From Acidimicrobiia bacterium (GTDB taxonomy: Bacteria > Actinomycetota > Acidimicrobiia > Spongiisociales > ZC4RG35): a DNA stretch of 64,000 nt. The stretch is taken from assembly GCA_028285585.1 (NCBI GenBank), contig JANQOU010000003.1, positions 124,001 through 188,000 of the forward strand. The letters run 5' to 3'. Shown in pieces: positions 23,496 to 32,365 of this stretch (the first letter of the stretch is position 1; every line of letters starts with the position of its first letter). The notes beneath the pieces were generated by a model that saw only the letters and a program-made list of their open reading frames with translations, was not told the DNA's origin and made no database searches. Position numbers and translations under genes: made by a program.

Positions 23496-25493
23496 TTGAA
23501 CCGCACACTCCGCACTCTCATCGTCTACGGGATGTCGATCATCCTGGTCGCCATCTTGTTCTCATGGTGGTTCGAACAGGTGTCTGGCCCCGAAGAGATC
23601 CCCATCTCCCAATTCGTCGAGAGCGTCGAAGAAGGCAAGTACAGCGAGGTGGTGTTGGGCAAGTCGACTCTCCAGGCCCGAGGCCGGCTGGTTGACAGCA
23701 CTGCTGAGGCTGGGGCGTTCGACGAAATCGCCAACTACGTGAGTGGTTTTGAGACGGAGTTGACCACGATGCTGGAGACGGCCGGCATTCCTTGGTCGAC
23801 CGACCCGGAGCCTCCGGGATTCTGGGCGGTTCTGATCAGCTTCCTCCCCTGGCTGTTCCTGCTCGGGTTCATGGTCTTCATCTTCATGCAGATGCAGGGT
23901 GGCGGGAATCGAGTGATGCAGTTCGGCAAGTCGCGGGCGAAGACCGTTGGCAAGGAACAGCCCAAAGTCACCTTCGAAGACGTGGCCGGCCTGCTTGAGG
24001 CAAAAGAGGAGCTCGAAGAGATCAAAGACTTCCTCTCCAACCCCGATCGTTACCGGCAGATGGGGGCAAAGATCCCCAAGGGTGTCCTTCTGTTCGGGCC
24101 TCCGGGAACGGGAAAGACGCTTCTCGCCAGGGCGGTGGCCGGTGAGGCCGGCGTCCCGTTCATGTCGATTTCGGGCTCCGACTTCGTCGAGATGTTCGTC
24201 GGTGTCGGTGCTGCCCGTGTTCGCGACCTCTTCGAGCAGGCCAAGCAGTCGGCCCCGGCCATCGTGTTCATCGATGAGATCGACGCAGTCGGGCGTCATC
24301 GCGGTGCCGGCCTCGGTGGCGGGCACGACGAGCGCGAGCAAACCCTGAACCAGCTCCTGGTCGAGCTCGACGGGTTCGAGGGCAACACCGGTGTGATCGT
24401 CATGGCGGCCACCAACCGCCCCGACATCCTCGACCCGGCCCTTCTGCGGCCCGGCCGATTCGATCGCCAGATCGTCATCGACGCCCCGGACATCGAGGGC
24501 CGAGAGGCAATTCTCGGCGTGCATTCCAAAGGGAAGCCGTTGGACGACGAGATCGATCTCGCGGTCCTGGCCCGCCGCACGCCGGGGTTCACGGGTGCCG
24601 ACCTGGCCAACCTCATCAACGAGGCCGCTCTGCTCGCCGCGCGGAAGCGCAACAAGAAGATCACGATGCTCGAGTTGGAAGAGGCGATAGACCGCGTCAT
24701 CGCCGGCCCTGAGCGGAAGACCCGGGTGATGACCGACGAAGAGCGCAAGGTCATCGCCTACCACGAGACGGGTCATGCTCTCGTCGGGTTTGCGTTGCCC
24801 AACTCGGACCCGGTTCACAAGGTGACGATTGTCGCCAGGGGCCGCTCTCTCGGTCACACCCTCGCTTTGCCGACACACGACAAGTACCTCTCACGAAGAA
24901 GTGAGCTGGTCGACCAGCTGGCCATGCTTCTCGGCGGACGGACCGCCGAAGAGATCATCTTCGCCGATCCCACCACGGGAGCGGCCAACGACATCGAGAA
25001 GGCCACCTCGATCGCCCGCCGCATGGTGATGGAGTACGGCATGAGCGATGAGCTTGGACCGATGCAGTACGGAAAGGCCTCATCGGAGGTGTTCCTCGGC
25101 CGTGACTACGCCAGGCAGCAGGACTACTCCGATCAGGTGGCCGCTTTCATCGACGACGAGGTTCGCAAGCTGATCTCGGCGGCTCATGTCGAGGCTGAGA
25201 CCATCCTCTCCAGGCACTCCGATGCCATGGAGCGCATGGTGGAGGCTCTCCTGGAGAAGGAGACCATTGATAGGGAAGAAGTAGCAGACCTGTTCTACGA
25301 CGTTCCCAAGTGGGAGCACGACGCAGACGGCTCGCTTCGGATCAGGTACCCGGAGAACCCGGTCTTGCCTCAGCCCCGTGAGCAGATTGCGGCGGCCGAG
25401 GAGGTAGAGCCCGAGCAAGAAGAGGTGACAGAGTCGCTTCAGCTGGACAGGAAGCTGCCACGCACCCGTCCCGCCGGCCCTGAACCGGTCTAG
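23496..25493 (+). CDS. ftsH: ATP-dependent zinc metalloprotease FtsH
   Basis: The start is TTG 23496 (665 residues). Membrane helices are at about 8-26 and 109-132, enclosing an 80-residue outside domain. The AAA module has Walker A GPPGTGKT (201-208), Walker [12 protein letters not shown], and [17 protein letters not shown], followed by the second region of homology. The protease zinc site is [11 protein letters not shown]. The C-terminus is acidic ([12 protein letters not shown]). FtsH degrades membrane and short-lived proteins. The preceding hairpin CCCCGAAGGGG (23476-23486) sits near the start and could affect initiation. Confidence 0.95.
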   Translation: MNRTLRTLIVYGMSIILVAILFSWWFEQVSGPEEIPISQFVESVEEGKYSEVVLGKSTLQARGRLVDSTAEAGAFDEIANYVSGFETELTTMLETAGIPWSTDPEPPGFWAVLISFLPWLFLLGFMVFIFMQMQGGGNRVMQFGKSRAKTVGKEQPKVTFEDVAGLLEAKEELEEIKDFLSNPDRYRQMGAKIPKGVLLFGPPGTGKTLLARAVAGEAGVPFMSISGSDFVEMFVGVGAARVRDLFEQAKQSAPAIVFIDEIDAVGRHRGAGLGGGHDEREQTLNQLLVELDGFEGNTGVIVMAATNRPDILDPALLRPGRFDRQIVIDAPDIEGREAILGVHSKGKPLDDEIDLAVLARRTPGFTGADLANLINEAALLAARKRNKKITMLELEEAIDRVIAGPERKTRVMTDEERKVIAYHETGHALVGFALPNSDPVHKVTIVARGRSLGHTLALPTHDKYLSRRSELVDQLAMLLGGRTAEEIIFADPTTGAANDIEKATSIARRMVMEYGMSDELGPMQYGKASSEVFLGRDYARQQDYSDQVAAFIDDEVRKLISAAHVEAETILSRHSDAMERMVEALLEKETIDREEVADLFYDVPKWEHDADGSLRIRYPENPVLPQPREQIAAAEEVEPEQEEVTESLQLDRKLPRTRPAGPEPV

Positions 25494-26248
25494 ATACCCC
25501 TGACCGTCAGGTCTCCTGACACGATCTTCGCTTTCATGCTCACCTGAAGACCGCTGGACAGCCTTCCGTCGCGCTTGCTGGGGACGATGTCCAGGTTGCC
25601 GCTGAGCAGTGTCGCGTCCAGCTCGAGCTTGGTTCCTGATGGGATCCCGAAGTCGCCGCTTCCCGACATCGACTTGAGGTTGGCTCGGCGTCCCGAGAAT
25701 CTCTTCACTTCCACGTCACCGGAGGCGGTTGAGGCATTCAACGACCCCGACCCGTTCTCTACGACCAGATCGCCGGATGCCGAGGAGAAGTTGATCTTTC
25801 CCTTTGCTTCGCCCAGCCTGACATCTCCGGACGCGGAACTGACTTTGACATCTCCCCGGGCAACGCGGATGCGCGAGTCGCCGCTGGCAGTCTTGATGTT
25901 GATCGACTCCGCCTCTTCGATCTCGACGTCGCCGCTGGCCGTCTTGATCTCGACGTCGCGAAGCTTCGCGGTGCACTCCACGTTGGCGGCGGCAGTCCCG
26001 ACAGCCAGGTCGCTTCCGTCGGGTGTCGCAACGACCACGGAGGAGGAGCCGCGGGATACGAATCCGCTGTTCTTTTCGGAGGAAACTTGGATTTGATCAC
26101 CCCGCTGCTCCACCTTCACGCTCGGGTCCGTCGTCTCGATCTCGACGTGCACCGTTCCCGGTGCGCCTGTCTTGACCTCGATTCGCCCCGACGAGATCCG
26201 GATATCGATATCCGGGTTGGCGCCAACTGAAAAGCTTTCTTTGATCAC
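25490..26248 (-). CDS. DUF4097-family beta-solenoid-like protein
   Basis: This 252-residue protein is built of short repeating strands with an ASGD turn: [40 protein letters not shown] and [10 protein letters not shown], plus weaker copies. The pattern gives a stacked beta fold typical of DUF4097/DUF4098 adhesin-like proteins. There is no signal peptide or membrane segment, so it is probably cytoplasmic or bound by a partner. It overlaps the ribbon-helix-helix gene by 4 bases, so they form one operon. The function of the family is not known. Confidence 0.85.
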   Translation of the reverse strand: MIKESFSVGANPDIDIRISSGRIEVKTGAPGTVHVEIETTDPSVKVEQRGDQIQVSSEKNSGFVSRGSSSVVVATPDGSDLAVGTAAANVECTAKLRDVEIKTASGDVEIEEAESINIKTASGDSRIRVARGDVKVSSASGDVRLGEAKGKINFSSASGDLVVENGSGSLNASTASGDVEVKRFSGRRANLKSMSGSGDFGIPSGTKLELDATLLSGNLDIVPSKRDGRLSSGLQVSMKAKIVSGDLTVRGI

Positions 26249-26706
26249 AGCTCGATTGTCGTCCGATGTCGCGTCACCGCGCCTCTTCTGGGTGTGGTGG
26301 CTGAGCTCTTCAACGAGTCGACGACAAATGTGTTGACGGAGTCGCCCGAGTGCTCGGCGGCTTCTGCGATGAGGTCCTTCAGATAGCCGGGGAGCCGGAG
26401 TGTGATCCGGGCCTCGTTGTCATCCTCGCCCGGCGCAGGTGGCGGGGGCGGCGAAGCCTGTGAACCGTCGTCGCCAACCACAAGCTCAGGATCGCCGTCG
26501 ACGAGGCGGATGTCCACCTTCTGGTTGGCGAGCTGGCTCGAGATCTCTGTGGACGCCATGGTCACCACACTCATCATCGCCTCGCGGATGGCGGGCATCA
26601 GTGCATTGAGGAAGTGCGTCCCGGCTTCGGCGACGTCTGGGCCGGCGAGACGAAGCTGTGTCTCAACTGCTGCCTCCAGGCCGGAGATGGCGTGGTTCAG
26701 CTGCAT
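26245..26706 (-). CDS. Ribbon-helix-helix protein, likely operon regulator
   Basis: The 153-residue protein has a helical N-terminal domain (1-65), a Pro-rich linker (ASPPPPPAPGEDD) and a C-terminal ribbon-helix-helix domain of the HicB/Arc type: EARITLRLPGYLKDLIAEAA and SVNTFVVDSLKS. Such domains bind DNA as dimers at palindromes. The promoter 100 bases upstream contains a perfect GACATCA/TGATGTC palindrome and further TGATGTC words, so autoregulation is likely. No HicA toxin is present, so a toxin-antitoxin role is not supported. It is followed by the DUF4097 gene. Confidence 0.78.
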   Translation of the reverse strand: MQLNHAISGLEAAVETQLRLAGPDVAEAGTHFLNALMPAIREAMMSVVTMASTEISSQLANQKVDIRLVDGDPELVVGDDGSQASPPPPPAPGEDDNEARITLRLPGYLKDLIAEAAEHSGDSVNTFVVDSLKSSATTPRRGAVTRHRTTIEL

Positions 26707-26787
26707 CTAGCGCCGGCTCCGTCGGTATGACCGGCGGATCCGGTCTTCCATGATTGCGTGAACCGTGTCTGTGTTCACCAGCATCAT
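26707..26787 (-). CDS. 26-residue basic peptide at the head of the RHH-DUF4097 operon
   Basis: The frame starts MMLVNTD, continues HAIMEDRIRRSYRRSRR and ends one base before the RHH start codon. AAGGAG lies five bases in front of the ATG, the best ribosome site in the neighbourhood. The peptide is a probable amphipathic, Arg-rich helix. Similar short peptides precede helical or DUF4097 genes in other actinobacteria as I recall, but I cannot confirm it. It could be a translational coupler, a leader or a real product. Confidence 0.6.
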   Translation of the reverse strand: MMLVNTDTVHAIMEDRIRRSYRRSRR

Positions 26788-26806
26788 CGTTTCTCCTTGG
26801 GTAGAC

Positions 26807-26864
26807 GACATCAACATGATGTCAATATGGCATCACCATACCGTCACAATGATGTCGTTGTCAA
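26807..26864 (-). promoter_or_regulatory. Promoter and palindromic operator of the RHH-DUF4097 operon
   Basis: On the minus strand, TTGACA (26864-26859) is followed after 18 bases by TATGGT (26840-26835), a fair -35/-10 pair. Just downstream of the -10 lies the perfect inverted repeat GACATCA-ACA-TGATGTC (26807-26823). Another TGATGTC (26850-26856) sits inside the spacer, and a degenerate copy lies near 26830. The region is strikingly AT-rich for this genome. The layout suits repression by the ribbon-helix-helix product. Confidence 0.65.
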
Positions 26865-26910
26865 CACGTTTGGGGAATTTGTCCGCGGGCACACCTAGTT
26901 TGAAGGATCA

Positions 26911-27486
26911 ATGGGACAGATTGACCAGGGCCGTATCGAGAAGGCAGTGACCGAGATCATCGAGGCTCTCGGCGAGGACGCCAGCCGCGAGGGGCTCGTG
27001 GACACCCCTCAGAGGGTGGCCCGCTTCTACGCGGAGGTCTTCGAGGGGATACACCGGGATCCTGGTGATGAGATCGATGCCTTCTTCGGCGACGAGCACT
27101 ACCAAGAGATCGTGATGGTCAGGGAGATCCCCTTCTACTCGATGTGCGAGCACCACTTCGTACCGTTCCACGGTCAGGCGCACGTCGCCTATCTGCCAAA
27201 AGGCAGGGTGACCGGTCTCTCCAAGCTGGCTCGTCTGGTGGAGGGGTATGCGCGCCGTCCCCAGATGCAGGAGAGATTGACCGCACAGGTGGCCAACTGT
27301 CTCGACGATCGTCTCGACCCGCTCGGCGTCCTCGTCGTGATCGAGGCGGAACATCTCTGCATGGCCATGAGGGGAGTGAAAAAGCCTGGTGCGATGACCG
27401 TGACGTCGGCTGTCCGGGGCCTGATGGAGACCAATCCGGCCACCAGGGCCGAGGCGATGTCACTGTTGCTGGGTACCCGGTCCTGA
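26911..27486 (+). CDS. folE: GTP cyclohydrolase I
   Basis: The 191-residue enzyme converts GTP to 7,8-dihydroneopterin triphosphate, the first step of folate synthesis. [16 protein letters not shown], the zinc-site motif [13 protein letters not shown] with Cys and His ligands, [15 protein letters not shown] and HLCMAMRGV (third zinc Cys) are all present. Length is normal. It is divergent from the RHH operon and begins the folate gene series, overlapping or touching folP downstream. Confidence 0.95.
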   Translation: MGQIDQGRIEKAVTEIIEALGEDASREGLVDTPQRVARFYAEVFEGIHRDPGDEIDAFFGDEHYQEIVMVREIPFYSMCEHHFVPFHGQAHVAYLPKGRVTGLSKLARLVEGYARRPQMQERLTAQVANCLDDRLDPLGVLVVIEAEHLCMAMRGVKKPGAMTVTSAVRGLMETNPATRAEAMSLLLGTRS

Positions 27487-27488
27487 CT

Positions 27489-28382
27489 TTGCCCTCAGCC
27501 GCACAAACCTGGGATCTGAGGAACAGCTCACTCGATCTGACTCAGGGTGTTGTCGTAGGGATCCTCAATGTCACACCGGACTCATTCTCAGACGGCGGCC
27601 AGTACGTGGATCCCGACGTCGCAGTTGCCCATGGATTGAAGATGTGGGCTCAAGGTGCGGCACTGATCGACGTCGGTGGGGAGTCCACCCGTCCCGGTTC
27701 CAAGCCCGTCCCCGCTCAAGTGGAGTTGGAGCGTGTGGTTCCGGTCGTCACGGCGCTGGCTCAGCAAGGAGTCCGCGTGTCAGTCGATACTTCGAAGCCA
27801 GAAGTGGCACGCGACGCGCTCGCTCACGGTGCGGAGGCGATCAACGATCACACCGGACTTGCCAACACGGAGCTTCTCGAGCTCGTGGTGGAGACGGCTT
27901 GCGGTGTGGTGGTCATGCACATGAAGGGAACACCGGCAGACATGCAGCTCGAGCCCTCCTATGAAGACGTAGTAGGTGATGTCGTGGGGTTTCTCGCGCA
28001 AAGGACATCGGTCGCCGTGGATGCCGGGCTGGCCCCGGGTCGGATCTGCCTGGATCCCGGAATCGGCTTCGGAAAGAATCTGGCACACAACCTGCGGCTG
28101 TTGACTTCTTTGGGCGAGATCACGGACCTGGGCTACCCGTTGATGCTCGGTACCTCGAGAAAGAGATTCCTCGCCACCATCACTGGAGAAGACTCGCTGA
28201 CGGCGCGCGACCAAGCTACAGCCATCACGACAGCGCTGGGATTTGCAAGCGGTGCAAGGGTTTTTCGGGTCCACAACGTCGAAGCATCCCGTCGTGCGCT
28301 TGCCGCAGTGGCCGCTAACGTGGCACCCCTGCGATGGGACGAATGGTTGCTGGACTCAAACCTCGGGGCTTCACATGGGTGA
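27489..28382 (+). CDS. folP: Dihydropteroate synthase
   Basis: The reading frame has no ATG near the right place. TTG 27489, two bases after the folE stop, gives 297 residues with family-like sequence from the start. Motifs: GILNVTPDSFSDGG, DVGGESTRPGS, VSVDTSKPEVARDAL, CLDPGIGFGK and LGTSRKRFL. The usual INDVSG reads INDHTG. The enzyme joins p-aminobenzoate and dihydropterin pyrophosphate and is the sulfonamide target. Translational coupling to folE is probable given the weak start. Confidence 0.9.
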   Translation: MPSAAQTWDLRNSSLDLTQGVVVGILNVTPDSFSDGGQYVDPDVAVAHGLKMWAQGAALIDVGGESTRPGSKPVPAQVELERVVPVVTALAQQGVRVSVDTSKPEVARDALAHGAEAINDHTGLANTELLELVVETACGVVVMHMKGTPADMQLEPSYEDVVGDVVGFLAQRTSVAVDAGLAPGRICLDPGIGFGKNLAHNLRLLTSLGEITDLGYPLMLGTSRKRFLATITGEDSLTARDQATAITTALGFASGARVFRVHNVEASRRALAAVAANVAPLRWDEWLLDSNLGASHG

Positions 28383-28828
28383 TTGCTGATCGGCTTGCTG
28401 TTTCCGATCGTGTCGGAGGGTCTGGCTTTCAGCATCGGCGGGTTCGGCGCGAGGAAGAGATCACCTGGCTGGTCGAAGAAGGCGGGATAAACACCATCGT
28501 CTCCATGCTTCCCGGAAATCAGAACCTGGCCGCGTATCGCCAGGCTGGGATTGCCACATATTCGGTCCCGGTCGGCAACCCCATCGAGACGGACGACATC
28601 TCCAGGTTCTTCAGCACCCTGGACAAGGCTCTCGATCGCAGTCATGCACGTGTCCTCGTGCACCGCGAGGTGATCGACGACACGGTTGGCGGCCTCCTCG
28701 GTGGCTATCTGGTGACGTCGGGCCTCGTCGACGACCCGATACTGGCTCTGGCGGTCATTCAGCAGATACTGGGCAGAGCTCTCGGGCCGGACGGCCGCTC
28801 TCTGATCCCGGCCGCCTCTGCTTCGTGA
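28334..28828 (+). CDS. Inactive protein-tyrosine-phosphatase-like protein in the folate operon
   Basis: The 164-residue product (ATG 28334, alternative 28343) has the layout of a small dual-specificity phosphatase: strands, then VLVHREVIDDTVGGLLGGYL where active enzymes have VxVHCxxGxxRT. Both the nucleophilic Cys and the P-loop Arg are missing (HR for HC, D for R), so catalysis is unlikely. The order folP, this gene, folB is close to what I remember in other actinobacteria. It overlaps folP by 49 bases and folB by 4. A binding or regulatory role in pterin synthesis is possible but unproven. Confidence 0.6.
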   Translation: MGRMVAGLKPRGFTWVIADRLAVSDRVGGSGFQHRRVRREEEITWLVEEGGINTIVSMLPGNQNLAAYRQAGIATYSVPVGNPIETDDISRFFSTLDKALDRSHARVLVHREVIDDTVGGLLGGYLVTSGLVDDPILALAVIQQILGRALGPDGRSLIPAASAS

Positions 28829-29184
28829 CAGATCGCGTAGAGCTCAAAGGCATCGAGGTCTACGCCAAACACGGGGTGCTCGAGTTCGAGCAGGCCCAAG
28901 CGCAGATTTTCAGGGTTGATGTCACTGCCTACACCGACCTCTCCAAGGCCGGCGCCTCGGACGATCTGGCCGACACGCTCGACTACGGCGAGCTTGCAAT
29001 CCAGGTTCGCGACATCGTGGGCACTGAGTCGCATGCATTGATCGAGCGTGTCGCCGAATCGGTGGCCGGCGTCGTGCTGGGGCACGAGATGGTCGAGCGC
29101 GCGGTCGTCACCATCCACAAGCCCGAGGCACCGGTGGACGCCGTGGTTGGTGATATCTCGGTCACCATCGATCGCGCCCGGTGA
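28825..29184 (+). CDS. folB: Dihydroneopterin aldolase
   Basis: The 119-residue protein from GTG 28825 matches FolB. ELKGIEVYAKHGVLEFE at the N-terminus includes the conserved GxxxxxxHGVxxxE. DTLDYGELAIQV follows, and HKPEAPV carries the catalytic Lys near the end. It cleaves 7,8-dihydroneopterin to 6-hydroxymethyl-dihydropterin and glycolaldehyde. It overlaps its neighbours by 4 bases on both sides. Confidence 0.93.
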   Translation: MTDRVELKGIEVYAKHGVLEFEQAQAQIFRVDVTAYTDLSKAGASDDLADTLDYGELAIQVRDIVGTESHALIERVAESVAGVVLGHEMVERAVVTIHKPEAPVDAVVGDISVTIDRAR

Positions 29185-30131
29185 CCAGGTACGCCATCGG
29201 TCTTGGCTCGAACCTTGGCGATCGTCTGGGTCACATGCGCGCCGGGGCAATGGCACTGGAAGAACTGGGTCTGACGGCGTTCTCCGCCATCTACGAGACC
29301 GAGCCCGTAGGTGGCCCCGAGCAAGGCCCGTATCTGAATGCGGTCGCCCTTCTCGAAGCGGACCTCGAGCCGGCCGAACTGCTGGAGCATCTTCATCGGA
29401 TCGAAGCCGCCGAGAACCGGGTCAGACAGGAGCGGTGGGGTGCTCGGACACTGGACCTGGACATCATCTCGAGTGATGGACCTGCGACAGACACCGCTGA
29501 CCTGAACGTGCCGCACCCACGTGCCGGCGAGCGGGCGTTTGTGCTCCAACCGCTGGTCGACGTCTGGCCGGAGGCGCCGGTCGGTGCCGGCCAAAGTGCC
29601 CGGGAAGCACTGGCAGGTATGAGCGACCAGGGTGTGGAGCGTCTTGTGCCTGACTGGGTGCAACCGCTTCGGAGCTGGAAGGGGAAGGTGTTGGTTGGGG
29701 CCCAGATGGCGTTGATGGCTGTAATTGCCCTGGTGCTCGTCCTGGATGGCACCCTGCCCACGGATGGTTTTCGTCCGGTCCAAGTCCCCGGCGGCCTGCT
29801 CGCGATCGCAGGTGCTGTGCTTGCTGTCACCGCCTCGAGACGGCTCGGCCCGGCGATGACACCCTTTCCCGAGCCCACCGACTCGGCAACTCTCGTCCTC
29901 GAAGGGGCATACCGCTACGTGCGGCATCCGATCTACGGCGGGGTGGGCATGTTCTTCCTTGGTGTCTCTTTGTTTTTGGGGAGCGTCTCCGGGATGGTGT
30001 TGAGTGCCGGCCTGTTCCTGTTGTTCCACATCAAGTCGACATACGAAGAGAGGCTCCTTCGTGTCAGCTACTCGGGGTATCGCGACTATCGATCAGCGGT
30101 TCCCAGGAGATTCGTGCCCTTTTTGTTCTGA
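29181..30131 (+). CDS. folK: HPPK fused to a membrane methyltransferase-like domain
   Basis: The 316-residue protein has two parts. Residues 1-155 are 6-hydroxymethyl-dihydropterin pyrophosphokinase: GLGSNLGDR, ETEPVGGPEQGPYLN and RWGARTLDLDII. From about 165 on there are four hydrophobic segments and a C-terminal GAYRYVRHPIYGG, RLLRVSYSGYRDYRSAVPR. That pattern belongs to isoprenylcysteine carboxyl methyltransferase/phospholipid methyltransferase-like membrane proteins. The join is in frame with no stop. The kinase half should be normal. The role of the membrane half is unknown. It could anchor FolK or be a separate enzyme fused by chance. Confidence 0.85.
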   Translation: MTRYAIGLGSNLGDRLGHMRAGAMALEELGLTAFSAIYETEPVGGPEQGPYLNAVALLEADLEPAELLEHLHRIEAAENRVRQERWGARTLDLDIISSDGPATDTADLNVPHPRAGERAFVLQPLVDVWPEAPVGAGQSAREALAGMSDQGVERLVPDWVQPLRSWKGKVLVGAQMALMAVIALVLVLDGTLPTDGFRPVQVPGGLLAIAGAVLAVTASRRLGPAMTPFPEPTDSATLVLEGAYRYVRHPIYGGVGMFFLGVSLFLGSVSGMVLSAGLFLLFHIKSTYEERLLRVSYSGYRDYRSAVPRRFVPFLF

Positions 30132-30252
30132 CCAACGACCCTGCCGCCAGATCGGGGCCCGTGATAGGTTCGGGTCCATGGTGCCAGGGCGCGGACCGCC
30201 TTGATTCCCTTCTGAAGAGTGAAGACCGATCACCCCCAGGAGGAGTACAGAG

Positions 30253-30609
30253 ATGGCCCGAAGGTCGCGACAGCACCGCCACGAGATTCCCGGATACGAC
30301 GAGAGCCGGCCCACCCGCGAGGAGCGCAAGCAGCAACACCGCGCAACCCGCCATGCCGCACACCAGCAGCTTCACATGATGGAAGACCTCGACGACATGG
30401 AAGACCTGGACGACGTGGTGCTTCCCGAAGAGCGCCGCTCGCGAACTCACGAGGTGAGCCACGAGCACGCCGAGCCAAGCAAGCGCAGGTTCAAGGTTTG
30501 GAAGACCAAGTTCTGGAAGCGAAGAGACGACTTCAAGGCTCAGAAGGCAGCCATGGACTCGGAGTGGCCGGTTGTAGCGCCAGAGCAGGATCCGCCGGCT
30601 GACGGATAG
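30253..30609 (+). CDS. Small charged protein of unknown function
   Basis: ATG 30253 follows CAGGAGGAGTACAG, an excellent ribosome site. The 118-residue product is hydrophilic. It has an Arg/His-rich N-terminus (MARRSRQHRHEIP), an acidic repeat MMEDLDDMEDLDD around residue 40, and a basic C-terminal part (KRRFKVWKTKFWKRRDD). No membrane helix or known motif is visible. It is probably disordered or coiled. It stands alone, 121 bases after folK and 77 before panG. Confidence 0.6.
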   Translation: MARRSRQHRHEIPGYDESRPTREERKQQHRATRHAAHQQLHMMEDLDDMEDLDDVVLPEERRSRTHEVSHEHAEPSKRRFKVWKTKFWKRRDDFKAQKAAMDSEWPVVAPEQDPPADG

Positions 30610-30686
30610 CTGAGTCCGTCCGCCCTCTCTGCCTGACCTCCCCGCAACCACAGCTAGCCTCGACTTGTGAGCAGGGTCGAGCAGGA

Positions 30687-31478
30687 ATGAGACTTGTCAT
30701 TGCCGGAGCCGGGCGGGCCGGCGGTTCACTGGCCATCGCCGCGGAGAGAGCGAATCACCAGGTGGCGGGGGTTCTCAGCAGGTCAGGCACCACTGAGTAC
30801 GGCCCTGCCCTGGATCCTGGCGAGCCACTCCCTGATGCCGATGCGCTGCTGATCGCGGTCAAAGACGACGCCATCGCAGATGTGGCCGAGCAGCTGGCTC
30901 CTCTTTCGACCCGAGTGGCAGTGGCCGCGCACCTGTCCGGCTTCGTCCCTGTGGCTGCACTTCAGCCCCTCCAAGACCAGGGGGTTGCCGTCGGCGGGTT
31001 TCACCCGCTCGTCTCCATGCCCGATCCGGGTGCCGGAGCTTCGTCGCTCGAAGGGTCCTACGTCGGCATTGGCGGGGAGCCTCTCGCCGTCGACACACTC
31101 ACACACCTCGCCGGCTCACTTGGGCTGGAGCCGTTCCGACTCGACGACCCGGATCGCCCCGCCTATCACGCTGCCGCCGCCGCGGCCGCCAATTTCGTCG
31201 TCACCTCCCTGGCCATCGCCGGCGACCTCTTCGATTCCGCGGGTGTCGATCCGAGAGTGTCCCGGCCGCTCGTTGAGCGGGTGGTGGCGAACTGCTTCGA
31301 AAGAGGCGCGTCGCAGTCACTGACGGGGCCGGTCGCCCGCGGCGACATCGACACGGTCGTTGGTCATCTGACGGCAGCGAACGACGTATCCGAGTCGGTT
31401 GGCCAGCAATTTCGCCTCATGGTGGAGGCGACTTCCGTGCGCGCCGGCCGGGAACAGGACTTGCGTCAATGGAAGTGA
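30687..31478 (+). CDS. panG: Rossmann/DUF2520 protein, PanG-type ketopantoate reductase candidate
   Basis: The 263-residue protein starts with a Rossmann fold (VIAGAGRAGGSLA) and contains the DUF2520 pattern: HLSGFVPVAAL, GFHPLVSMPDP, and an all-helical C-terminal domain (AAAAAANFVVTSLAIAG). This domain pair was shown in Francisella to be the alternative ketopantoate reductase PanG. The gene overlaps panC, which uses pantoate, strongly supporting that role here. No panE or panB was seen in the window. Confidence 0.8.
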   Translation: MRLVIAGAGRAGGSLAIAAERANHQVAGVLSRSGTTEYGPALDPGEPLPDADALLIAVKDDAIADVAEQLAPLSTRVAVAAHLSGFVPVAALQPLQDQGVAVGGFHPLVSMPDPGAGASSLEGSYVGIGGEPLAVDTLTHLAGSLGLEPFRLDDPDRPAYHAAAAAAANFVVTSLAIAGDLFDSAGVDPRVSRPLVERVVANCFERGASQSLTGPVARGDIDTVVGHLTAANDVSESVGQQFRLMVEATSVRAGREQDLRQWK

Positions 31479-32356
31479 CACGAACTTTCGCCGAGACCAG
31501 GGCGAAGTACGAGGGGACAGTTGGCCTCCTGCCGACACTGGGCTTCTTCCATGAGGGGCACCTCAAGTTGATGGATCTCTTGCGTGATCGTTGCGACACG
31601 CTGGTGGTTTCGCTGTTCGTCAACCCCACTCAGTTCAACGTCGAAGAGGATTTTGATGCCTATCCGCGGGACGAGGGGCGAGATGCCGCACTCGCCGAGG
31701 CGCATGGTGTCGACGTCTTGTTCGCCCCGCCACTCGAGGAGGTCTACCAGGGAGTCTCGGTGACGACAGTCGAGGTGACTGGTGTGACCGACGAGATGGA
31801 GGGGCGTCACCGGCCAGGCCATTTCGTTGGCGTTGCCACCGTGGTTGCCAAGCTCTTTGCAGGCCTCAAGCCGGATGTTTCGATGTTCGGCCGCAAGGAT
31901 GCACAGCAGCTTGCGGTGCTGCGAGCCATGGTCAACGACTTGAGGTTCCCGATCGAGATCGTCGAGGCACCGGTCGTGCGCGAGCCGGATGGCCTGGCGC
32001 TGTCGAGTCGAAACGTTCGCTTGTCATCTCAAAATCGAGAGCAGGCTCGGGCCATCTCACGCGGCCTCTTCCAGGCTTCGGAGCAGATCGACGCCGGGGA
32101 GAGGAGTGCCGAACGGCTGGAGGGAACGGTGCTCCGCTCAGTGAGGGGCCTCGACACCGACTACGTGAAGCTGGCTTCTCAGGCAACGATGAAGCCCATT
32201 CCCGAGTTGGATCAGCCCGCGGTGCTGGCTGTGGCCACGTCCGTCGGCGAGGTCCGTCTCATCGACAACGTGGCTTTGGACTTCATCGATGGAAAGCCGG
32301 TGCCGGACAGGGGAGTGATGCTCGATGAGCCGAGCGAGCTCACCTCGATGCCATGA
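31469..32356 (+). CDS. panC: Pantothenate synthetase
   Basis: The 295-residue enzyme joins pantoate and beta-alanine using ATP. GLLPTLGFFHEGHLKLM includes the HIGH-like HEGH. SLFVNPTQF, FGRKDAQQLAVL and the SSRN of the KMSKS-like region are present. Length is close to the family norm (about 280-300). It overlaps panG by 10 bases and is followed closely by lysS. In mycobacteria panD lies between panC and lysS; here it is absent. Confidence 0.93.
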   Translation: MEVTRTFAETRAKYEGTVGLLPTLGFFHEGHLKLMDLLRDRCDTLVVSLFVNPTQFNVEEDFDAYPRDEGRDAALAEAHGVDVLFAPPLEEVYQGVSVTTVEVTGVTDEMEGRHRPGHFVGVATVVAKLFAGLKPDVSMFGRKDAQQLAVLRAMVNDLRFPIEIVEAPVVREPDGLALSSRNVRLSSQNREQARAISRGLFQASEQIDAGERSAERLEGTVLRSVRGLDTDYVKLASQATMKPIPELDQPAVLAVATSVGEVRLIDNVALDFIDGKPVPDRGVMLDEPSELTSMP

Positions 32357-32365
32357 TCTAGCCAA

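Noticed and set aside
26245-26706. HicAB toxin-antitoxin system
   Set aside because: Only a HicB-like ribbon-helix-helix domain is present; no HicA-type toxin lies beside it, and the partner is a DUF4097 protein.
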